64,000 bases of DNA from SZUA-229 sp964531165 (GCA_964531165.1 CAZHEA010000007.1:1-64000), one strand, 5' to 3'; counted from the stretch's first letter, positions 17,116-26,796 are shown. Numbers and translations: made by a program. The notes: a model not told the origin generated them from the letters alone.

Positions 17116-17462
17116 TTTTTATCTCGCTGATTAATTTTATGCTGTCATGTTTATATCATATCAGTGCTGTGGCGTTAACTTAAAAAGAATCGTTGTTTCT
17201 GTTGAAGACGCTAATCCAATGATGCCGACAGGCACTGAATACCTGTCTTCGCAGGTAAGACAATGTCTCTTTATAGTGGAAAAAAATAAATATCACCGGA
17301 GTATAGCGGGGTGCAAAGACTAACTAGTAATAGTTAACAGCAAGCTACTGATTTGTATCTGTAAATGTAAGGGTGTCTTAGAGCAAAAGCTTTAAGCTTT
17401 TATTTGCGTACTTCGCGTTCATTTGCGGATAATAGATTTTGATTATTTATCTACCTGTATCT
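17116..17462. other. Intergenic region with decayed repeats
   Basis: 347 bp. Positions about 17215-17270 hold a remnant of a 'GAATACCTGTCTTCGCAGGTA' type inverted repeat, and 17383-17435 hold a half copy of the MITE-like element described separately. No gene or RNA seen. Confidence 0.5.
17383..17435 (-). repeat. Half copy of MITE-like element
   Basis: AAAGCTTTAAGCTTTTATTT followed by GCGTTCATTTGCGGATAAT matches one terminal arm of the complete copies at 37168-37306 and 41894-42030. The other arm is missing, so this is a decayed or partial copy. Confidence 0.6.
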
Positions 17463-18662
17463 TTATCGGCCCCAGGCAGACCCTGCAGTAATATAAAACA
17501 CTGTATCCTCCGGACCGCGGGCGATATCTATACCCATATCAAATCCGTAACGTCGTGCAACCTGGTAACGAAAGCCCAGCCCCTGCGTGACGCGAGTGCT
17601 AGCATCAGCAAATGAACCGGTGTTATTACTGGCGCGCCCGGCACCAATAAACCCAAGCAGACTCCAGCGTGAATCTACCAGCCAGGTTAGTTCAGTTTCA
17701 AGCACACCAATCAACTCACCCTGATAACGTCTTGCGGGAATGCCGCGAAGCGTTATCGACGGCGTTGCAAAGGGCGGTAACAATTTATTACTGTTGGCAT
17801 ATTCGCTGTGCAGTCTTAAGCCTGCACGCCAGTGATTATTGAGTGACCAGTAATTCAAACCTTTGAAAGTCGTGAGTTCATATTCAATATCGCTGCCAAA
17901 ACTTTCACGATACCAAAATTGTTCAATACCATATTGGTAGCCTTCAGTGGGGGAGAAAATATTATCACGGTTATCAAATTCTAAATTTAATCCCAGTGCT
18001 GAAGTGGTGATATTGCGAGACAGTAAGGCTTTTAATTCGTCTTCAAATTCCGGTGGTAGCGTGCCGTCTAAAGTGCCCGTAGAAGCCGGTGAGATTCGGG
18101 CGTTAATATAACGTTGTGCAACCCCCCAGAAAAAGTTGCTGGAAGCGAGCTTAAATTTAAGTGTTTGAAAAAGTCCGGAAGCCTGAGTGTTAATTTCAAC
18201 GGGATCGGCCAGGCTAATATCGCCAGTGCCGTAAAAATCTAAATTCACATCGCCATAACCAGCACCACCTAAATAGCGAATACGGCCCTGTTTAAAAAAT
18301 CCCATGTGCCCACCACCGGCAAACCAGGATTGATTACCCGTTGCTGCAGCGGCGGCAACCGATATGCTGGGCGGTAATAGGTGTCTGGCCGCGCCACTGT
18401 CGGCTTTTTTCATGGCCTTTAAGCGTTTGAGTTTCTCGTCTTCGGTTTCGTGAAAAAACAAACCCATCATGCCTAAACCGCCATCAACCGCCGGGTCGGT
18501 AATAATGATCGGTACGGGTAAAAAACCATAGGCGTTTTTTGACAGGTAATCTGAAGCATCGAAACGCCCGTCTAGCATATCAATAAATTGAGAGGCACTA
18601 CTGCGACTGTATGCATTGGAGCTAAGCAGGCAAAGCATACTGAGAAAAATGCTGCTTTTCAT
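17463..18662 (-). CDS. BamA/TamA-type (surface antigen D15) outer-membrane barrel
   Basis: 399 residues with a signal peptide (about 1-19). The C-terminal part resembles the bacterial surface antigen (D15) barrel: LEFDNRDNIFSPTEGYQYGI near 221, TLRGIPARRYQGE near 295 and GFRYQVARRYGFDMGIDIARGP near 366. No POTRA domain is visible, and the protein ends AWGR instead of in an aromatic residue. Short D15 proteins without POTRA domains are widespread but poorly characterised. It is the last gene of a three-gene minus-strand cluster, 25 bp after the 746-residue protein. Confidence 0.8.
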   Translation of the reverse strand: MKSSIFLSMLCLLSSNAYSRSSASQFIDMLDGRFDASDYLSKNAYGFLPVPIIITDPAVDGGLGMMGLFFHETEDEKLKRLKAMKKADSGAARHLLPPSISVAAAAATGNQSWFAGGGHMGFFKQGRIRYLGGAGYGDVNLDFYGTGDISLADPVEINTQASGLFQTLKFKLASSNFFWGVAQRYINARISPASTGTLDGTLPPEFEDELKALLSRNITTSALGLNLEFDNRDNIFSPTEGYQYGIEQFWYRESFGSDIEYELTTFKGLNYWSLNNHWRAGLRLHSEYANSNKLLPPFATPSITLRGIPARRYQGELIGVLETELTWLVDSRWSLLGFIGAGRASNNTGSFADASTRVTQGLGFRYQVARRYGFDMGIDIARGPEDTVFYITAGSAWGR

Positions 18663-18687
18663 TGGTTAATACCCATCTGAATAGTGA

Positions 18688-20928
18688 TTAACGTCGTCTA
18701 CCACCACCCGCTCTCGCCCGGTTAAATTGCTGACGGCGTTGTGCACCCTGCTGGCGCGACTGGTAACTGCGCTGTAATTGTTGTCGATTGTAGCCACTTC
18801 CGGCTTTATTTGCGGGGCGTTGCTGGGCGGGTTTCTGCCAGTCGTTATTGTTTCTGTTCTGCCAGCCACTATTGGTTTTACGATGCAGATTGCCCTGTTT
18901 GTCGGCATACACATTATTTTTACGGTTGGTTGCCGGGCGTGCTTTTGCCAGTTTGTTGGCAGGTGTAATGCGTGCCGCGTTACGGCGATTTTTATATAAA
19001 TTGCGTGATGCTTGAGCCTTTACGGGCTGAATTGAAGGACTTTTACCGGGTCGGTTAATGGGTCTGTATCCGGGTCTATATCCAGAGTAAACACCACGGC
19101 GATAACCGTGATAATAAGCATGTCGATAGCCATAATAATGATGAGGGCCCCACCAGCCACCACCGTACCAGCCGCCGTAACCAATACTAAAAGTGAACGG
19201 GCCACTGCTGTAACTCATGCCATAACCCCAGCCCATATAGGGGTTCCAGCGAGCGTAATAACCATAGGTTGCCGGGTAAGGGTAGTAGGCGTGCTGGTAC
19301 CAGCCGGGATAGTAGTAACCGGTGCCATAAACAATGGTTGAGCCATAAACATAGGTGTTGGTATAACCGGGGGTGTAACCCACATAAACCACTTCCGGCT
19401 CAGCCTTGTATATTTTTACAAAGGTAATGTTATACATGGGAGAGTCGGCGGGGATGGTGTAAATTTCATCGGGCACCGAGGTGGCAATGGTCCATTTGCC
19501 TTTGGGCGACGTGGCAGCAAACCACACCGCGTTATCCACTGCATAAAATAAATTTTGAGAAACCTTAATTACTGGGGTGGCGGTATTCACCGCATAACTT
19601 AAGGCGGTGCTGAGAATAGGCTGAAAAATCGGTTCGCCATCATACTCAACGGTTAAGGAGGCGAGGCTACGATTAATGGCTGCAGTTTGTGGGATTTGAG
19701 CATTGAGTACCGCTTCTTTGGCAATCTCAGTGCCGGGTACGGCATACAGCACCGTACCCATGTGTGATTTCTCCGGGATTTTTGCAAATGCGGCGGGTAG
19801 TGATTTTCCCGCGACATATTTCCATGGTCCCTGCATTTTATCACTGTTGTACCAGCGCCCCGCGAGTAGTACATAGTATTTTTGATGACTAATGTCGAGC
19901 AGCACATCACTTTCAGTGTTGCTCATGTAAAGTAAATCTTTGACGTCATCAACCGGTTTAAACTCAGCTTTGCCGGTTGCAGAAATTAGCTCTGCGGGTT
20001 TGGTTCTAATAATAATTTTGGGTGGTGGTGCGTCTTTTTTGGTTGCGGCTGTTGTGTCGGCTTTCTTTTTATCAGACGATTTTTTACTGGCTTGATCTTC
20101 ATCGGCCGATTTTTCAGCAATATCCTTTTCGCTCGGCTTGGGCTCCAAATCGGTAATCGCACGGGGCACTTCTTTTGTAATGCTCCAGTCAGCATTTAAA
20201 TCACTGGTGGTGTACCAGACTTTTTTATCCGCATTTAAATAATAAAGTTTTTCTGTGGGACTGAAAATAAGTGTGTACGGGGTGTTAACGACGCGTTTTA
20301 AACTGCGTTGCGGTATATCCTGCAGCTTAGGCTCGCCATCAATGGTAATTAAAATAGCGGGCTCTTCTATAAAAATAATTTCCGGTGGCGCAGTGTTAAT
20401 TTTTTTCGAGGAGTTGTGTAGCTGGTCCTCCAGCTTTAAGGTCGCGGTTAGTTGCGACATAGAAATTTCCATATTCCATTTTGGAATTTCCCGTTCCATT
20501 AGTTTTTCAAGCTTGCTGAGATTCTGGTCACCGGCATCGGGGATGCGGACATTGGTTATTTTGACATCAGCAATGGTGGCGGAGCGCTCAGCCCGGTTGA
20601 CTTGTAAACGGGCATCAAACCAGATGGCACCGAATACGGGTTTGTCAGCATCGTTGAGTTCAACAGAAATTGCAGCACGGGCTTTTAACTGGTCGCCCTT
20701 TAATGATTCAGGCTGTGGCTGGTAGATGATGACCACGCCCTTACTGGTTTTGATTTCCTGAGGCCATTGCTTGGTTGCAGGGGCGATTTTTTCAGAGGAT
20801 GTTTTTTCTAGCTTGTCTTTTTTCGCGGTATTTTTTTTATCAGTACCTTCATCAAGCGCATAAGCATGTGTACTGCTTAAAAGAATAATTGTGCAGAAAA
20901 AAAATCGACTGATGATATTGTATGACAT
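18688..20928 (-). CDS. Exported protein with three internal repeats and Tyr/Gly/Trp-rich tail
   Basis: 746 residues with a signal peptide (about 8-24). Three related modules of about 70 residues lie near 196-262, 308-388 and 429-497. They share [DN]GEP..., YxVNT, an aromatic pair, W-[YF] (VWYTT, RWYNS, VWFAA), a following [AP]W or KW and a final VP...IP. A Lys/Asp-rich linker (about 263-305) separates the first two. Residues 513-625 are extremely rich in Tyr, Gly, Trp and His (GYGGWYGGGWWGPHHYYGY), and the last 120 are basic and Gln/Asn/Arg-rich. I do not recognise an enzyme motif. It may be a surface or matrix protein that works with the flanking outer-membrane barrels. Confidence 0.75.
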   Translation of the reverse strand: MSYNIISRFFFCTIILLSSTHAYALDEGTDKKNTAKKDKLEKTSSEKIAPATKQWPQEIKTSKGVVIIYQPQPESLKGDQLKARAAISVELNDADKPVFGAIWFDARLQVNRAERSATIADVKITNVRIPDAGDQNLSKLEKLMEREIPKWNMEISMSQLTATLKLEDQLHNSSKKINTAPPEIIFIEEPAILITIDGEPKLQDIPQRSLKRVVNTPYTLIFSPTEKLYYLNADKKVWYTTSDLNADWSITKEVPRAITDLEPKPSEKDIAEKSADEDQASKKSSDKKKADTTAATKKDAPPPKIIIRTKPAELISATGKAEFKPVDDVKDLLYMSNTESDVLLDISHQKYYVLLAGRWYNSDKMQGPWKYVAGKSLPAAFAKIPEKSHMGTVLYAVPGTEIAKEAVLNAQIPQTAAINRSLASLTVEYDGEPIFQPILSTALSYAVNTATPVIKVSQNLFYAVDNAVWFAATSPKGKWTIATSVPDEIYTIPADSPMYNITFVKIYKAEPEVVYVGYTPGYTNTYVYGSTIVYGTGYYYPGWYQHAYYPYPATYGYYARWNPYMGWGYGMSYSSGPFTFSIGYGGWYGGGWWGPHHYYGYRHAYYHGYRRGVYSGYRPGYRPINRPGKSPSIQPVKAQASRNLYKNRRNAARITPANKLAKARPATNRKNNVYADKQGNLHRKTNSGWQNRNNNDWQKPAQQRPANKAGSGYNRQQLQRSYQSRQQGAQRRQQFNRARAGGGRRR

Positions 20929-20997
20929 TGAAGAGCCTTAAATAATAGAAGAATAATGAATTTGAAAACATTTTCGAATTCATTATTTCAAGAGAGT

Positions 20998-21684
20998 TTA
21001 AAACATTAAGCCGACATCAAAGCGAAAATTAGTAAAGCCAGAAGAGCTAGAGGCCTGACTATAATCAATCCATTTTTTGCCTGCGGTAAAGCGTAAGAAT
21101 ACATTGTCTTTTACGTCAAATCGAAACCCGGCACTGGCGCCGTAGGTGAATTCGGTTGAAGTGAGGGTTGGCTGAAATGTGTCGCAGATATAGCCCCACC
21201 ACGGGTCATACCAGCAGCCGGTTTGTGGCGGGCCGGTTGGGATATTAGTGTCGATATAAGTCAGACCCGCAGAAACACCAACGAAGGGCGTAAAGCGTTT
21301 TTTCATGAAATTATAAATGCCGGTAAATACCATGCTATTGGAGTACAGGTTGCCATAGACTGTTTCTTTATTACCGTTTTCCAGCACCCGCGTGCCCGAA
21401 TAGTTAACATCGCCCCAGTTAAGGTCAAAATCTAATGCCCAGTGTTCATCGAAATTGTAGCCAACACCAAAACCGAAAGCATAATCCTCATTAATGGTTG
21501 CATCAGAGCCACCATCAAAATTAATTTGCTTTGATTCGATATACTTGGTCTGAAATGAAATCTCCCAGCGATCTTTACGGTCGCTTAATGACATAATGTC
21601 CGCACTGAATGCGACACCAGAAAAAGCCATTAAAAACAGATAAAGGATTGGGCGTTGTAATGATGAGTTTAAAAAATGTTTCAT
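20998..21684 (-). CDS. Small outer-membrane beta-barrel protein
   Basis: 228 residues with a signal peptide (about 10-28, VAFSAD) and eight or so alternating strands ending FRFDVGLMF with a terminal Phe, as in OmpA-like/opacity-type 8-strand barrels. Motifs such as FGFGVGYNFDEHWALDFDLNWGDV and FTPFVGVSAGLTYIDT fit this class. A Cys pair in the TGCWYDPWWGYICDT loop may form a disulfide. It is the first gene of the three-gene minus-strand cluster, 69 bp upstream of the 746-residue protein. Confidence 0.82.
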   Translation of the reverse strand: MKHFLNSSLQRPILYLFLMAFSGVAFSADIMSLSDRKDRWEISFQTKYIESKQINFDGGSDATINEDYAFGFGVGYNFDEHWALDFDLNWGDVNYSGTRVLENGNKETVYGNLYSNSMVFTGIYNFMKKRFTPFVGVSAGLTYIDTNIPTGPPQTGCWYDPWWGYICDTFQPTLTSTEFTYGASAGFRFDVKDNVFLRFTAGKKWIDYSQASSSSGFTNFRFDVGLMF

Positions 21685-21880
21685 TGGTGTAAAACCTGCG
21701 ATGTGTCAGTGTTAATAAAAAGCGCATATATCGCCCATCATATCAGACGTCAGTATACCTTAAATTTACAGCGGGTGGACTTTACAGGTGTTTAAATTTA
21801 TTATTGAAATTCAACTGCTTTTTATTCTATACCCATAAAAAGCGTCGGATTATGATTGATAAAAACAACAGGCTTTTTAT

Positions 21881-22453
21881 ATGTTGAATACAGTAGCAAA
21901 AATATTATTTATACTCTCCTCAGCATTGTTTGTGTTCTCGTGCAGTAATGTTAAAAGCACTTATGACTATGATCGCGATGTTGATTTTGCAGCAGTTAAA
22001 ACCTATCAGTGGGACAGGCAGCCATCTAAGGCGTTTACTCAGGCAAACCCGCTAATTGCAAAACGAATTGTGAAAGCGATTGAAGCTAACCTTAAAAGAA
22101 AAGGCCTGATAGAAGCTGAAGCGGCGGATATTAAAATCAGCTATCAGGTGAGTTTTGAGAAAAAACTCAGTAGCAGTAATGTTACAGGTGGTATTGGCAT
22201 GAGTGTGGGGCGTTATAACCGCGGCTCAATAGGTATTAGCAGCGGTAATAGTATACGTGAGACCACCGAAGGCACGTTGATGATCGATATGGTTTCGGCT
22301 AATCGGCAGAATTTAATCTGGCGCTCAATAACGACCAAGCCGGTATCGGCTAGAGATGCGACACCGCAGGAGTCTGAGAAGCGTATTGGTCAGCTTATTT
22401 ACAGGGTGTTTGATAATTTTCCGCCGGAACAGAAGCCAGCAGGAAGTGACTAA
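21881..22453 (+). CDS. DUF4136 lipoprotein
   Basis: 190 residues. Signal peptide with lipobox LFVFSC (Cys21) predicts a lipoprotein; the next residue is Ser, which favours the outer membrane. The mature part is a DUF4136 domain: YDYDRDVDFAAVKTYQWD, then IAKRIVKAIEANLKRKGL and the ISYQVSFE strand, with the later MIDMVSANRQNLIWRS block. Function of DUF4136 is unknown. The gene is divergent from the three-gene barrel cluster. Confidence 0.85.
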   Translation: MLNTVAKILFILSSALFVFSCSNVKSTYDYDRDVDFAAVKTYQWDRQPSKAFTQANPLIAKRIVKAIEANLKRKGLIEAEAADIKISYQVSFEKKLSSSNVTGGIGMSVGRYNRGSIGISSGNSIRETTEGTLMIDMVSANRQNLIWRSITTKPVSARDATPQESEKRIGQLIYRVFDNFPPEQKPAGSD

Positions 22454-22753
22454 TTTTTATTCCCTTTCTTAGTAAAAGAGAGGTTTTGGGAGATTCATTC
22501 ATTACAAGGCTTTTAGTCTCTTTGTGATTATTCCTATGCAATATGCACGGCATTAGAACTCAAATCCCTCTCATCAGCCCTTTTATTAAGGGGGAAGTCT
22601 GGTTAATGCTGATTACGCTCTTTCAAGTCAGTTTAATGCGCGGTTTATCTTGTAAATAAGGCCCCTACAAAGTACTATTTCCGGCCTGATTTAACCAGCC
22701 TGCCGTCTTATTGGCCGGCTGGTTTCAACTCTAATATATTAAAGGCAATAAAC
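22454..22753. other. Intergenic region upstream of dapA
   Basis: 300 bp. It holds fragments of the 'AAGGGGGAAG/GAGATTC' dispersed repeat (about 22470-22495 and 22560-22605) and a 12-bp stem hairpin at 22693-22724. No further gene seen. Confidence 0.5.
22693..22724 (+). other. Hairpin in the dapA leader
   Basis: AACCAGCCTGCC (22693-22704) pairs with GGCCGGCTGGTT (22713-22724) except at one position, with an eight-base loop. It ends 29 bp before the dapA start. It could be a terminator for upstream transcription or a leader structure; there is no lysine-riboswitch core. Confidence 0.4.
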
Positions 22754-23629
22754 ATGTTTCGTGGCAGTATGGTGGCGCTGGTAACACCCATGCACCCAGA
22801 TGGGTCAGTCGACTTTGATAGCCTGAGTCAGCTGATTGAATTTCATATAGAAAATGGCACCAGTGCGATTGTGTCGATGGGCACCACCGGTGAATCAGCA
22901 ACCTTAGATGAAAAAGAACATTGCGAGGTTATTCGGCGTACGGTTGAAATGGTAAATCAGCGGATACCGGTTATTGCCGGTACCGGTGCAAATTCCACCA
23001 CTGAAGCCATTACTTTGACCCGATGTGCGATGCAGGCCGGTGCTGATGCCTGTCTGCTGGTGACACCTTATTATAATAAGCCGACTCAGGAAGGCCTGTA
23101 TCTGCATCACAAGCTAATTGCGGAAACCGTTCCTGTACCGCAAATTCTTTATAATGTACCCGGACGTACCGCCTGCGATATGCTGCCGGAAACCGTGGCA
23201 CGTTTGTCAAAAGTCTCTAATATTATTGGCATTAAAGAAGCCACCGGTGATTTATCACGGCTCACGCAAATTCGTGAATTATGCGGTGATAACTTTGATG
23301 TTTTTTCCGGTGATGACGATACCGGCACAGAGTTTATGCTGCAGGGTGGTAATGGGGTGATATCGGTTACTAATAACGTTGCGCCGAAAGCGATGGCTGA
23401 AATGTGTGCCGCGGCGCTGGCTGGTGATCGTGAGAAAGCGTTGGAACTTAATCAGCCTTTAACCGGTCTGCATAATGACCTGTTTGTTGAGGCTAACCCC
23501 ATTCCGGTGAAATGGGCGCTAACCGAAATGGGGAAAATGCCCGCGGGCATTCGTTTACCACTCACCCCATTATCTGAGCAATATCATGAAACACTGCGCG
23601 CGGCGATGCGTCAGGCGGGTGTGCTGTAA
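22754..23629 (+). CDS. dapA: 4-hydroxy-tetrahydrodipicolinate synthase
   Basis: 291 residues, the usual length. It condenses pyruvate and aspartate semialdehyde in lysine/diaminopimelate synthesis. The key residues fall at canonical positions: Thr44-Thr45 in GTTGE, Tyr107 in TPYYNKP, Tyr133 in ILYNVPGRT and the Schiff-base Lys161 in GIKEATGD. The downstream gene, 3 bp after the stop, is bamC, the typical gammaproteobacterial pairing. Confidence 0.97.
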   Translation: MFRGSMVALVTPMHPDGSVDFDSLSQLIEFHIENGTSAIVSMGTTGESATLDEKEHCEVIRRTVEMVNQRIPVIAGTGANSTTEAITLTRCAMQAGADACLLVTPYYNKPTQEGLYLHHKLIAETVPVPQILYNVPGRTACDMLPETVARLSKVSNIIGIKEATGDLSRLTQIRELCGDNFDVFSGDDDTGTEFMLQGGNGVISVTNNVAPKAMAEMCAAALAGDREKALELNQPLTGLHNDLFVEANPIPVKWALTEMGKMPAGIRLPLTPLSEQYHETLRAAMRQAGVL

Positions 23630-23632
23630 ATT

Positions 23633-24808
23633 ATGTCTATGAAATTATTATCTAAAATATTATCCATCAAATATTTGTCGGCTTTACCTGTGGCGATGTT
23701 GTTATCGGTTGTACTGGCAGGTTGCAGTTCAGATGGCGATGAGCGTCCCGGCTACATGGATGCTGCTACCGTTAAAAGTCTGGAAATTCCGCCTAAGCTG
23801 AGTATCCCTGATACTCAGGGCGCACTGCGTCTGCCAGAGCCTTCTCAGCAAACAGCTCAACAGTCCGCTTCCGCTATGCGCAATACCCCCATAGCACCGA
23901 CCTTTAGTGGATTTGATCTAAAACAGGATTCAGGTCTCTACTGGCTGGAAATTGATATGCCGGTAGCGGATGTATGGAAAACATTACCGGATTTTTTAGC
24001 CTCTGAAGGTATTGAAGTTGACCGAGTTGAAAAACTGTTGGGTTTTCTAGATACAGCCTGGATGAGTGAATATAAAGTCACTTACAATTCAGAAGCCTCG
24101 GGCGGCTGGTTCAGCAGCTTTTCGCCGGATTATAAAGATCGTTTTAGAATTAGAGTCGAGGCGATTGATGGTACAAATAAAACCCGCTTGTTTGTTAATC
24201 ACCGTGGCTTACAAATTAGCGTTGCCAATGATGTAACCGCCTGGACACAACGTGATTCCGAGCCATTTTTAGAGCGCGAAGTTCTTTATCGTTATGTGTT
24301 GTTTAGTGGTATTAATAAAACCGCTGCTACCGAATTGCTTGCCTCGTATCACGGCTATCAACCCCGGGTTGATAAAATTACTGATACCTCAGACAGCTTT
24401 TCTGTAAAAGGCGAAGCTGATACTATTTGGATGCGATTACAAATTGCAATGGATCGTTTAGGTGTTGATATCGTGAAAAGCGACAAGGCCTCACGTAGCA
24501 TGCAGGTGTTAGTCGGTAGCATGCACGTGGAAGAGCAACCGCCGGAAGATGATAGTGGCTGGTTTGGTGGTTTGTTTAGCGGCAAAAAAGTTGTGGTTGA
24601 TGAGGGTGATGATTATGAAGATGATGATGCGGGCAATGACAGCCGTAAAGTTATTAAAGTGGCACCGCAAGATCGTATAACTCTGCAGTTGCAGCAAATT
24701 GTGGGTGAAGGTTCGAGTGAAATTAAACTCAGTAATATTGATGCCAGCCCGTTAACAGGTGACCTTGTCTGGCAGTTTCGTGATGCCGTATTAGCTCAGC
24801 TTAAATAA
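23633..24808 (+). CDS. bamC: Outer-membrane assembly lipoprotein BamC
   Basis: 391 residues. Signal peptide with lipobox VLAGC (Cys31). The unstructured N-terminal segment RPGYMDAATVKSLEIPPKLS resembles the BamC lasso that binds BamD. Two helix-grip domains follow, about 100-225 and 240-390, separated by a linker; the second contains an acidic insertion (DEGDDYEDDDA) not seen in E. coli BamC. The protein is a subunit of the BAM complex. Its place directly after dapA supports the call. Confidence 0.93.
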   Translation: MSMKLLSKILSIKYLSALPVAMLLSVVLAGCSSDGDERPGYMDAATVKSLEIPPKLSIPDTQGALRLPEPSQQTAQQSASAMRNTPIAPTFSGFDLKQDSGLYWLEIDMPVADVWKTLPDFLASEGIEVDRVEKLLGFLDTAWMSEYKVTYNSEASGGWFSSFSPDYKDRFRIRVEAIDGTNKTRLFVNHRGLQISVANDVTAWTQRDSEPFLEREVLYRYVLFSGINKTAATELLASYHGYQPRVDKITDTSDSFSVKGEADTIWMRLQIAMDRLGVDIVKSDKASRSMQVLVGSMHVEEQPPEDDSGWFGGLFSGKKVVVDEGDDYEDDDAGNDSRKVIKVAPQDRITLQLQQIVGEGSSEIKLSNIDASPLTGDLVWQFRDAVLAQLK

Positions 24809-24819
24809 TAATAATATTT

Positions 24820-24852
24820 ATTAGCGGTAATGTTATAAACATTATCGTTAAT
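24820..24852 (+). terminator. Terminator after bamC
   Basis: 15-nt arms 24820-24834 and 24838-24852 pair fully, counting two G-T pairs, around a three-base loop and are followed by CTATTTT. It lies 11 bp after the bamC stop. The arm sequence TTATTAGCGGTAA recurs in the hairpin at 25930-25979. Confidence 0.65.
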
Positions 24853-24973
24853 CTATTTTCAGATCTGTAATTTAGATCGAGTTCAGCAGAAATATAGGGA
24901 TATTTTAATGGGTGTGGATAAAACCATACCTGATTCGTTATTTCTCATTCACTAATTAAATAAAGAGTTTTCC

Positions 24974-25918
24974 ATGAAGTACATGTTTTTACTGTTCATT
25001 CTATTAACCAGTTCTTTCAATTTAATGGCCGATGCATTTCTTGACGGCTTTAAGGCTCAAAAAATTAATTCGACGGTTTATGTCATTCATGGTCCCCGTG
25101 AATTACCCAATGCAGCCAATCGCGGTTTTATGAATAATCCGGCTTTTATTATTGCGGATAAAAGTGTCATTGTTGTTGATCCCGGTTCAAGTCAGCAAAC
25201 CGGTAAAATGCTAATGCGTGAAATTAAAAAAGTAACAGATAAGCCCGTCTCGCATATTTTCAATACCCATGTTCATGGCGATCACTGGTTAGCAAATGAT
25301 GTTATTAAGCAGAGCTATCCGAAGGTAGAAATTATTGCTGATTCGCGGATGATAAAAAAAGCCAGAGCCGGTGCAGCGCAATCATGGATAGATACGATGA
25401 TGAAAATGACAGAGGGTGCAACCAAAGGCACTAAAATAGCGTATCCGAAAACCGGTGTTAGTGATGGTAACCAGTTAAATATCGCCGGCTTAACATTTAA
25501 TATTCATACTATCGGTGTTTCCCACAGTGATTCGGATATTATGATTGAGTATGTAGAAGGCTCGACTTTTTTCACCGGTGATAATGTCGGTAACTTAAGA
25601 ATATTGCGTATGAGCGATGGTAGCTTTAGAGATATTATTAAGGCGCTGGATCGAGCAATTAGTTTGAAGAAACAGTTTTACGTTCCAGGGCATGGCCCAA
25701 GTGGCGATGTTAAACTGGTTGAATTGCAGCGTGAATATTTTAATACGCTGTACACCATGGTTGAAACATTCTATGAAGAAGGTCTGGAAGACTTTGAAAT
25801 GAAGCCGAAAATCGAAGCGGCGTTAAGCAAATTTAAAGGTTGGTCCGGTTTTGAGCATGAACTGGGCAAACATATCAGTCTGGCGAAGCTGGAAGTAGAG
25901 AAGGCGGAGTTTGAGTAA
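24974..25918 (+). CDS. Exported metallo-beta-lactamase-fold hydrolase
   Basis: 314 residues with a signal peptide (1-19, LMADA). The zinc-binding motif HVHGDHW is at 99-105; further ligands fit GVSHSDSDIMIEYVEG (His about 178) and FFTGDNVGN, with a final His in VPGHGPSG. The overall pattern resembles quinoprotein-relay and SoxH-like MBL proteins. Substrate unknown. It converges on folE2, separated by a perfect 18-bp hairpin. Confidence 0.85.
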   Translation: MKYMFLLFILLTSSFNLMADAFLDGFKAQKINSTVYVIHGPRELPNAANRGFMNNPAFIIADKSVIVVDPGSSQQTGKMLMREIKKVTDKPVSHIFNTHVHGDHWLANDVIKQSYPKVEIIADSRMIKKARAGAAQSWIDTMMKMTEGATKGTKIAYPKTGVSDGNQLNIAGLTFNIHTIGVSHSDSDIMIEYVEGSTFFTGDNVGNLRILRMSDGSFRDIIKALDRAISLKKQFYVPGHGPSGDVKLVELQREYFNTLYTMVETFYEEGLEDFEMKPKIEAALSKFKGWSGFEHELGKHISLAKLEVEKAEFE

Positions 25919-25929
25919 CAGGTAAGCTA

Positions 25930-25979
25930 TTTACCGCTAATAAATGTAAATGAAATCATGAACATTTATTAGCGGTAAA
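25930..25979. terminator. Bidirectional terminator between convergent genes
   Basis: A perfect 18-bp inverted repeat (25930-25947 and 25962-25979, TTTACCGCTAATAAATGT and its complement) with a 14-nt loop lies between the MBL gene and folE2. The right flank is ATTTTTAA, and the left flank on the other strand is less T-rich. Confidence 0.7.
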
Positions 25980-25983
25980 ATTT

Positions 25984-26778
25984 TTAAGCATCTTTGTCAT
26001 GTTCAATCAGTGCATAAGCTGAGTGATTATGAATTGACTCAAAGTTTTCAGATTCTAACGTATAAGATCGAATGCGATCATCTGCATTTAAACGTGCTGC
26101 AACATCGCGCACCATGTCTTCCACAAATTTAGGGTTATCATAAGCGCGTTCCGTCACCACTTTTTCATCTGGACGTTTTAGTAATCCGTACAGCTCGCAG
26201 GATGCTTCCTGCTCAACAATATCAATTAAATCTTCAATCCAGATAAAATCATCAGCTTTAACATTAACCGTTACATGTGAACGCTGATTGTGCGCACCGT
26301 ATGCTGAAATTTTCTTCGAGCAGGGGCACAGACTGGTAACCGGTACAACGACTTTAACCGTTACGTGATTCTTAGCGTCAACCCGGTCACCGTAAAAAGT
26401 CACTTCATAATCGAGTAAGCTTTCTACACCTGAGGCAGGCGCTTTTTTATTAACAAAATATGTGAAGCTCATTTCGATGTGACCGTTTTCTGCATCCAGT
26501 TTTTCAGTCATTTCAGACAGCATAGTGCGTAAAGATTTAACGGTGATTTCGTGATCGTGGCTATTTAAAATTTCCACGAAACGTGACATGTGGGTGCCTT
26601 TAAAATTATGCGGTAAATCCACATACATATTAAAGTTAGCCACTGTGTGCTGGACATGGCCTGAGCGATCTTTTACCTGAACCGGATGGCGAATATCTTT
26701 AATGCCGACTTTGTTAATGGCAATATGACGTTTGTCCTGGCTGTTTTGTACATCGGGCATTGATGTTGCATCGGTCAT
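25984..26778 (-). CDS. folE2: GTP cyclohydrolase IB
   Basis: 264 residues of the FolE2 (COG1469) family, with the conserved segments SLCPCSKKISAYGAHNQRSH (catalytic Cys and adjacent His) and YGLLKRPDEKVVTERAY. It converts GTP to dihydroneopterin triphosphate, the first step of folate and queuosine pathways. The type IB enzyme is not strictly zinc-dependent and can replace FolE when zinc is scarce. queD is 18 bp upstream on the same strand, so the product can flow straight to queuosine. Confidence 0.93.
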   Translation of the reverse strand: MTDATSMPDVQNSQDKRHIAINKVGIKDIRHPVQVKDRSGHVQHTVANFNMYVDLPHNFKGTHMSRFVEILNSHDHEITVKSLRTMLSEMTEKLDAENGHIEMSFTYFVNKKAPASGVESLLDYEVTFYGDRVDAKNHVTVKVVVPVTSLCPCSKKISAYGAHNQRSHVTVNVKADDFIWIEDLIDIVEQEASCELYGLLKRPDEKVVTERAYDNPKFVEDMVRDVAARLNADDRIRSYTLESENFESIHNHSAYALIEHDKDA

Positions 26779-26796
26779 TGTCTTTTCTTCGCTTCG

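Noticed and set aside
19108..19341. Plus-strand frames opposite the Tyr/Gly-rich region of the 746-residue protein
   Set aside because: They result from low-complexity antisense sequence and lack start signals.
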